7,845 bases of DNA from contig WRFF01000082.1 in the NCBI GenBank assembly GCA_009778945.1, forward strand, positions 1 through 7,845. Reading direction: 5' to 3'. Made by a program: the position numbers and the translations under genes. Below are positions 4,692 to 7,845 of this stretch, in pieces. The notes under the pieces are model-generated. The model was not told the DNA's origin, ran no database searches, and saw only the letters and a list, made by a program, of their open reading frames with translations. The DNA is from Clostridiales bacterium. GTDB lineage: Bacteria > Bacillota > Clostridia > Peptostreptococcales > Anaerovoracaceae. Every line of letters begins with the position of its first letter. Positions within the stretch are counted from its first letter, which is position 1.

Positions 4692-5498
4692 TTATGCCTT
4701 TTTCGCGCCGATCATGCCCGCGCGGTATGCGGTCAGATACCGCATGCAATACTCGTCGTTGCCGAGCAGGGCGTCTGTCGCGTAAAGCGTCGCGCGCATG
4801 TCCGCCGATGTCGGATCCATAATTGCGCTGTCCATACCCGCGCTCATAGCAAGCGCCAGGAACTGTGTGTTAATGGCCTTGCGGAACGGCATCCCGAAAC
4901 TGATGTTGGAAAGCCCGCTCGTGATATGGATATCCGGCCAGTTGCCTTTGATCTTCCGCACAGCTTCGCTGAAACTGAGAAGCGAAGTGCCTGTTGTCGC
5001 AAGCGTCGTTACAAGCGGATCGATGAAAATCCTGTCCAGCGGGATATCGTGGGCCTGCGCCTTTGCGACCAGATCCTTCGCAATCTGGAATTTGACTTCC
5101 GGATCCGTCGGGATACCGTTCTGGTCGCAAGTCAACGCAACCACACCCCATTCGGCGCCCCGGATGACCGGCAGGATCGCGTCGCATTTGCCCGCTTCGC
5201 CGGAGATGGAATTGAGGATGCCCGGACGTTTCGCGAGCTGCATCATTTCCAGGAGAACGTGGACATCGCTGCTGTCGATGCAGAGCGGCGTATCTACCGT
5301 GTCCTGCGTGATCCCGATCAGCCATTTCATCGTATCCCGCTCGATCTCGGGCGCCGTGCCGGCGCATACGTCGAGATAATCCGCGCCGAATTCGGTCTGG
5401 CTTTTGGCAATCTCACGGATGTAGGATTCGTCTTTAGCGACGATCGCCTCCATGGTCCTGGGGATAAATCCGTTAAGTTTTTCACCGATAATAATCAT
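4692..5498 (-). CDS. Methyltetrahydrofolate:corrinoid methyltransferase (AcsE/MtgA-like)
   Basis: A 268-residue TIM-barrel enzyme of the pterin-binding family. It moves a methyl group between tetrahydrofolate and the cobalt of a corrinoid protein. The residues that bind the pterin in acetogen AcsE appear at matching places: D75 (IDSS), N96 (LNS), D160 (IDP) and N198 (GLSNIS). The N-terminus IIIGEKLNGF is also typical. Start choice: an in-frame ATG exists at 5525, but ATG 5498 has AGAAGGAG six bases upstream and aligns with the family start. It is the first gene of the corrinoid operon, with a near-consensus promoter ending 42 bases upstream. Because no CODH/ACS genes are seen, an MtgA-like role (methyl from a methylated growth substrate to THF) seems as likely as the Wood-Ljungdahl role; both are inferred. 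Confidence 0.93.
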   Translation of the reverse strand: MIIIGEKLNGFIPRTMEAIVAKDESYIREIAKSQTEFGADYLDVCAGTAPEIERDTMKWLIGITQDTVDTPLCIDSSDVHVLLEMMQLAKRPGILNSISGEAGKCDAILPVIRGAEWGVVALTCDQNGIPTDPEVKFQIAKDLVAKAQAHDIPLDRIFIDPLVTTLATTGTSLLSFSEAVRKIKGNWPDIHITSGLSNISFGMPFRKAINTQFLALAMSAGMDSAIMDPTSADMRATLYATDALLGNDEYCMRYLTAYRAGMIGAKKA

Positions 5499-5540
5499 GT
5501 CGTGCTCCTTCTGTTGTTTGTGCAAAGTCCATCAGTTTTC

Positions 5541-5569
5541 ATTATATCGAGGGTGATTTCAGGCTTCAA
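5541..5569 (-). promoter_or_regulatory. Promoter of the corrinoid methyl-transfer operon
   Basis: On the minus strand, TTGAAG (5569-5564) and a perfect TATAAT (5546-5541) are separated by the ideal 17 bases. Transcription should start near 5534, giving a leader of about 36 bases. That is too short for a cobalamin riboswitch, so control is more likely by a protein such as the upstream PucR regulator. Confidence 0.82.
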
Positions 5570-5583
5570 TCCTACTACAAGAC

Positions 5584-5611
5584 GCAAAATTTCGCAAACC
5601 ATCCTGCAAAA
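5584..5611. repeat. Three short repeats upstream of the corrinoid operon promoter (possible PucR site)
   Basis: GCAAAA (5584-5589), GCAAAC (5594-5599) and GCAAAA (5606-5611) on the plus strand start 10 and 12 bases apart, about one helical turn. They lie 15 to 42 bases upstream of the -35 box of the operon promoter, where an activator would bind. The PucR stop codon is 16 bases further on. Binding by PucR is inferred from position. Confidence 0.4.
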
Positions 5612-5626
5612 CAGGGAAAACGCGGC

Positions 5627-7159
5627 CTATTCAAACTCCAGCAATTTGTAGGACAAAAGCAGATACCAGAGATCGCTGTCGTTATCAAGCGTCAGCCCCG
5701 TGATTTCACGGATGCGGTCGAGCCTGTAGAGAAAAGTGCTGCGATGGATGAAGAGCTCCTTCGCCGCGCTGACCGCGCGCATATTGTTCTTTAAATACAC
5801 GTAGAGCGTGCGATAGAGGTCCTGGTTGTGTTTTTCGTCATAAATGCGCAGGCGCAGGATCCCCGGGTCGCAGATCATCGGCGCGGGAAGCTCTTCCGTA
5901 CAGCGCCCGAGAATATAGCTTTCCTTTACGTCGGCGAAACGATGCAGCCACTGGTAAGGCCTGGCGCTGGCGCCGAGGTCGATAGCGACGCTCGCCTGCG
6001 TATAGTACAGGCGCACGGAGCCAAAGCCGGAAAAGCTGTCGCTGAGCCCGGCTTTCATGTTGTTGTCCTGCAAAAAACCGGTCAGTGATTTGGCGATGCC
6101 GGACAGCGCCTCCTCGGCGGCAAAGGAAAGGTTGAAAAAGGCGGCGATGCTGTTTTCGTATTCAAAGATACAGGCCTCGGGAAAGATCATGGACAGACGG
6201 TCGCTCGTGAAGCGCAGCGTACGGTCGCGATAACCCGGAAGCTCGGCGCGGATCTTCGCGCAGAGCAGCGTGTGCTCGGAACGCCATCCGTAGCCGGCCA
6301 GGCGCCGTTCAATGAGCCCCTCGTCGCGGTATTCTCCGGACAGGATGCCCTTCATCATAAGCGACAGCGCGGAACTGTTCCTCGCTTCGTCCACGACAAA
6401 TCCGATAGCGAGCTGGATCGTCCCGGAGAGAAATTCGAGCAGCGCCGCTGTGCTCAAATGGAATTCCTGATCCATTTCGAGCGCGAGCAGCCGGTACTGA
6501 AAGCGCCCCTGCTGAAAGATATTCGTGTAAAGCGCATGCCGGCCCGTGATCTGGAGCGGGACGACATTCCTGTTTTTGGCCGCGCCGGCGGGCGCGCCGC
6601 GCTCCGACATCATCCTGTACGGGATTTTGTTGCGGTCGAGCACCGGTTCCAAAGACGGGTTCCCCGCATAGGCCGAAGACACCGCGATGACATTAAAATT
6701 GCTGTCCTGCAGGATCAGTGAACAGTCCATGGCCTGCGTTCCCACATCGATCATTTCCTGTATGTTGGAGCCTGTATTGAGCAGGCTGCGGAGCTCGCCG
6801 CCCCATCGGTCGTATTTCTCAAAGACCCGCTGGATTCTGTTGTGCAGTTCGGAGAGCCGCAGTCCGCCTTCCGCAATAAATACCGTTTCAAAGCGGCGAA
6901 TGAAAGAGGCGTCATAATCGCCGGCGATCACACAAACCGAGCGGGCCTTGCGCCCCCGCGTGCGCCGGACGGCTTTCTCCCCGCCGGGCCCGTCTTCGGC
7001 CCGGGCGGCCAGATAGACGGCGCCGTCTTCAAAACGCCCGTCCGTTTCGGCAAAAAGAACCAAGGAAAAATCAAGCGTCCCGCCTATTTTCCCAATAACC
7101 GTGACCGGTACGCCCTGTTCGAGCAAACCGCGGCGCAGCATATCCGAACTGATGCGCAT
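5627..7159 (-). CDS. PucR-family transcriptional regulator
   Basis: A 510-residue cytoplasmic regulator. Residues 1-100 form an N-terminal domain of the purine-catabolism-regulator type. Residues 125-250 resemble a GAF-like ligand-sensing region (CSLILQDSNFNVIAVSS, 146-162). Residues 265-400 match the GGDEF-like CdaR domain found in this family. The C-terminal helix-turn-helix at about 447-510 has the signature LKNNMRAVSAAKELFIHRST (456-475) followed by FLYRLDRIREITG. The start has GGAGG (7172-7168) eight bases upstream. Family members usually activate neighbouring catabolic genes when an effector is bound. The corrinoid operon begins 128 bases downstream on the same strand and is the likely target. 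The effector cannot be read from the sequence. No clear terminator follows, so read-through into the operon is possible. Confidence 0.9.
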   Translation of the reverse strand: MRISSDMLRRGLLEQGVPVTVIGKIGGTLDFSLVLFAETDGRFEDGAVYLAARAEDGPGGEKAVRRTRGRKARSVCVIAGDYDASFIRRFETVFIAEGGLRLSELHNRIQRVFEKYDRWGGELRSLLNTGSNIQEMIDVGTQAMDCSLILQDSNFNVIAVSSAYAGNPSLEPVLDRNKIPYRMMSERGAPAGAAKNRNVVPLQITGRHALYTNIFQQGRFQYRLLALEMDQEFHLSTAALLEFLSGTIQLAIGFVVDEARNSSALSLMMKGILSGEYRDEGLIERRLAGYGWRSEHTLLCAKIRAELPGYRDRTLRFTSDRLSMIFPEACIFEYENSIAAFFNLSFAAEEALSGIAKSLTGFLQDNNMKAGLSDSFSGFGSVRLYYTQASVAIDLGASARPYQWLHRFADVKESYILGRCTEELPAPMICDPGILRLRIYDEKHNQDLYRTLYVYLKNNMRAVSAAKELFIHRSTFLYRLDRIREITGLTLDNDSDLWYLLLSYKLLEFE

Positions 7160-7180
7160 AACCCGTGCCTCCGATCCGTA

Positions 7181-7354
7181 AAAAACCCGGGACGCCGTCT
7201 CGATTGCCGCTCAGTACCCTAACTTCGTTAGGTGGGTCGCCTGCATTCCGCTTTTGCTATCCGGTCAAGCCGGCCCGGCAGCCACGAAATTGACACGGCA
7301 TCCCGTGTACTCAATGTTGGATAATTACGAGCAATCTGCTCAAACGTCCCAGGT
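7181..7354 (-). ncRNA. ssrS: 6S RNA (RNA polymerase-binding regulatory RNA)
   Basis: A structured RNA of about 174 nt. 6S RNA mimics an open promoter and holds the housekeeping RNA polymerase in slow growth. ACCTGGGACG (7354-7345) pairs over ten positions with CGTCCCGGGT (7194-7185), including one G-U pair, and six T residues follow (7185-7180). A second helix GATTGC (7336-7331) / GCAATC (7207-7202) leads into an open region like the 6S central bubble. The 3' side of that region holds GACCCACC and the small hairpin CCTAAC-GAA-GTTAGG (7232-7218). On the 5' side there is a hairpin ACACGG-GATG-CCGTGT (7308-7293). The closed ends, U-run, length and 3' bubble hairpin fit clostridial 6S RNAs. I could not fold the usual long apical arm by hand, so another structured RNA remains possible. 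Confidence 0.75.
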
Positions 7355-7361
7355 AATTGCT

Positions 7362-7389
7362 ATCTTATTCCGCGCTCAAATCAAGCGAA
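7362..7389 (-). promoter_or_regulatory. Promoter for the 6S RNA, inside the end of yebC
   Basis: On the minus strand a TAAGAT -10 box (7367-7362) overlaps the yebC stop codon. It lies seven bases before the predicted 6S 5' end at 7354. A weak TTCGCT -35 candidate (7389-7384) has a 16-base spacer. The sequence is a moderate match only; position relative to the RNA is the main support. Confidence 0.45.
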
Positions 7390-7845
7390 CAGTTTGTATA
7401 GACCTTTTGTACGTCGTCGTTTTCTTCAAAACAATCGATCATTTTGACGAGCGACTTCTCCGCGTGGCCGTCTTTGATTTCAGCCTCCATATTGGGGATG
7501 AAGTCAACGTCCGACTCTTCAAGCTCATAACCGGCTGCGATCAGCGCGTCCGCCACCGTTGTGAGGTCGTCCGGCGCGGTGCGTATCTCCCAATACTCAT
7601 CCGCGTCCAGGATATCCTCGAGCCCCGCGTCGAGCCCCGCCTCCATCAGCGCGTCCTCGTCCGCCGCGCTTTTCTCCACGAGAATCACGCCCTTGCGTTC
7701 AAACATATACGAAACGCAGCCCGGCGTGCCCATATTGCCGCCGAAACGGTCGAACGTATGCTTGACCGCCGAGGTCGTCCGGTTCATATTGTCCGTCAGG
7801 ACGTCGACGATGACCGCTACGCCCGAAGGCCCGTAGCCTTCGAAA
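7365..7845 (-). CDS. yebC: YebC/TACO1-family protein, 5' end outside the window
   Basis: The C-terminal 159 residues of a YebC protein; the usual length is about 240, so roughly the first 80 are missing. The visible part enters in the middle domain with FEGYGPSGVAVIVDVLTDN, then NRTTSAVKHTFDRFGGNMG, CVSYMFERKGVI and the acidic C-terminal domain (DILDADEYWEI) ending in YTNCSLDLSAE. These blocks are diagnostic of the family. YebC proteins were first described as transcriptional regulators; recent work on the family points to a role on the ribosome at proline-rich stretches. The gene lies 205 bases upstream of the PucR start, with the 6S RNA between, and its 3' end carries the 6S promoter. Confidence 0.96.
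   Translation of the reverse strand, partial: FEGYGPSGVAVIVDVLTDNMNRTTSAVKHTFDRFGGNMGTPGCVSYMFERKGVILVEKSAADEDALMEAGLDAGLEDILDADEYWEIRTAPDDLTTVADALIAAGYELEESDVDFIPNMEAEIKDGHAEKSLVKMIDCFEENDDVQKVYTNCSLDLSAE

Noticed and set aside
5499..5534. A cobalamin riboswitch in front of the corrinoid operon
   Set aside because: The leader is only about 36 bases and contains no B12-box-like sequence.
5603..5615. CCTG-CAAAA-CAGG hairpin after the PucR gene as a terminator
   Set aside because: Only four base pairs and no U-run follows on the minus strand.
4365..5651. A 428-codon open frame on the plus strand
   Set aside because: It lies opposite the methyltransferase and corrinoid-protein genes, whose families and catalytic residues are unmistakable. 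The translation is rich in Arg, His and Cys with no recognisable domain, as expected of an antisense shadow in GC-rich coding DNA.

Overview
The window looks like part of a chromosome from an anaerobic member of the Bacillota (Clostridia-like). Reasons: an AcsE/MtgA-type methyltetrahydrofolate:corrinoid methyltransferase with its corrinoid protein, an ECF-type vitamin transporter subunit, PucR and GyrI-type MerR regulators, strong AGGAGG-like ribosome binding sites, and GC-rich genes separated by AT-rich regulatory gaps. The exact genus cannot be read from the sequence.

Left block (1-2953). On the minus strand, a small NTF2/SnoaL-like protein gene (786-424) is followed by the start of a glycoside hydrolase family 3 gene (366 to the window edge). 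Divergent from these, two tandem paralogous MerR regulators with GyrI-like effector domains read on the plus strand (1279-2100 and 2126-2953). The roughly 490-base gap between the divergent units holds a good promoter on each side. A 22-base operator candidate occurs twice in it (19 of 22 identical), once beside each promoter. There is also a 17-base perfect palindrome at the MerR -35 box, A-tracts, and a long MerR 5' leader that can fold into several nested helices reaching the ribosome binding site.

Middle block (2950-5569, minus strand). This is a compact operon with a near-consensus promoter (TTGAAG, 17 bases, TATAAT). Its genes are a methyl-THF:corrinoid methyltransferase, a corrinoid-binding protein with an intact Asp-x-His-x-x-Gly motif, an ECF transporter S component and a cob(I)alamin adenosyltransferase. 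The last two genes share an ATGA overlap. No substrate-specific (MttB/MtaB-type) methyltransferase or corrinoid reactivase is in the window. The most natural reading is a one-carbon methyl-transfer module packaged with uptake and adenosylation of a corrinoid or related cofactor.

Right block (5627-7845, minus strand). A 510-residue PucR-family activator lies just upstream of the corrinoid operon and probably controls it. Before it sits a 174-nt structured RNA with the hallmarks of 6S RNA. Before that is the C-terminal two thirds of YebC. The 6S promoter lies in the end of yebC, and the 6S U-run ends only about 20 bases before the PucR start codon, so the PucR gene has almost no room for its own promoter.
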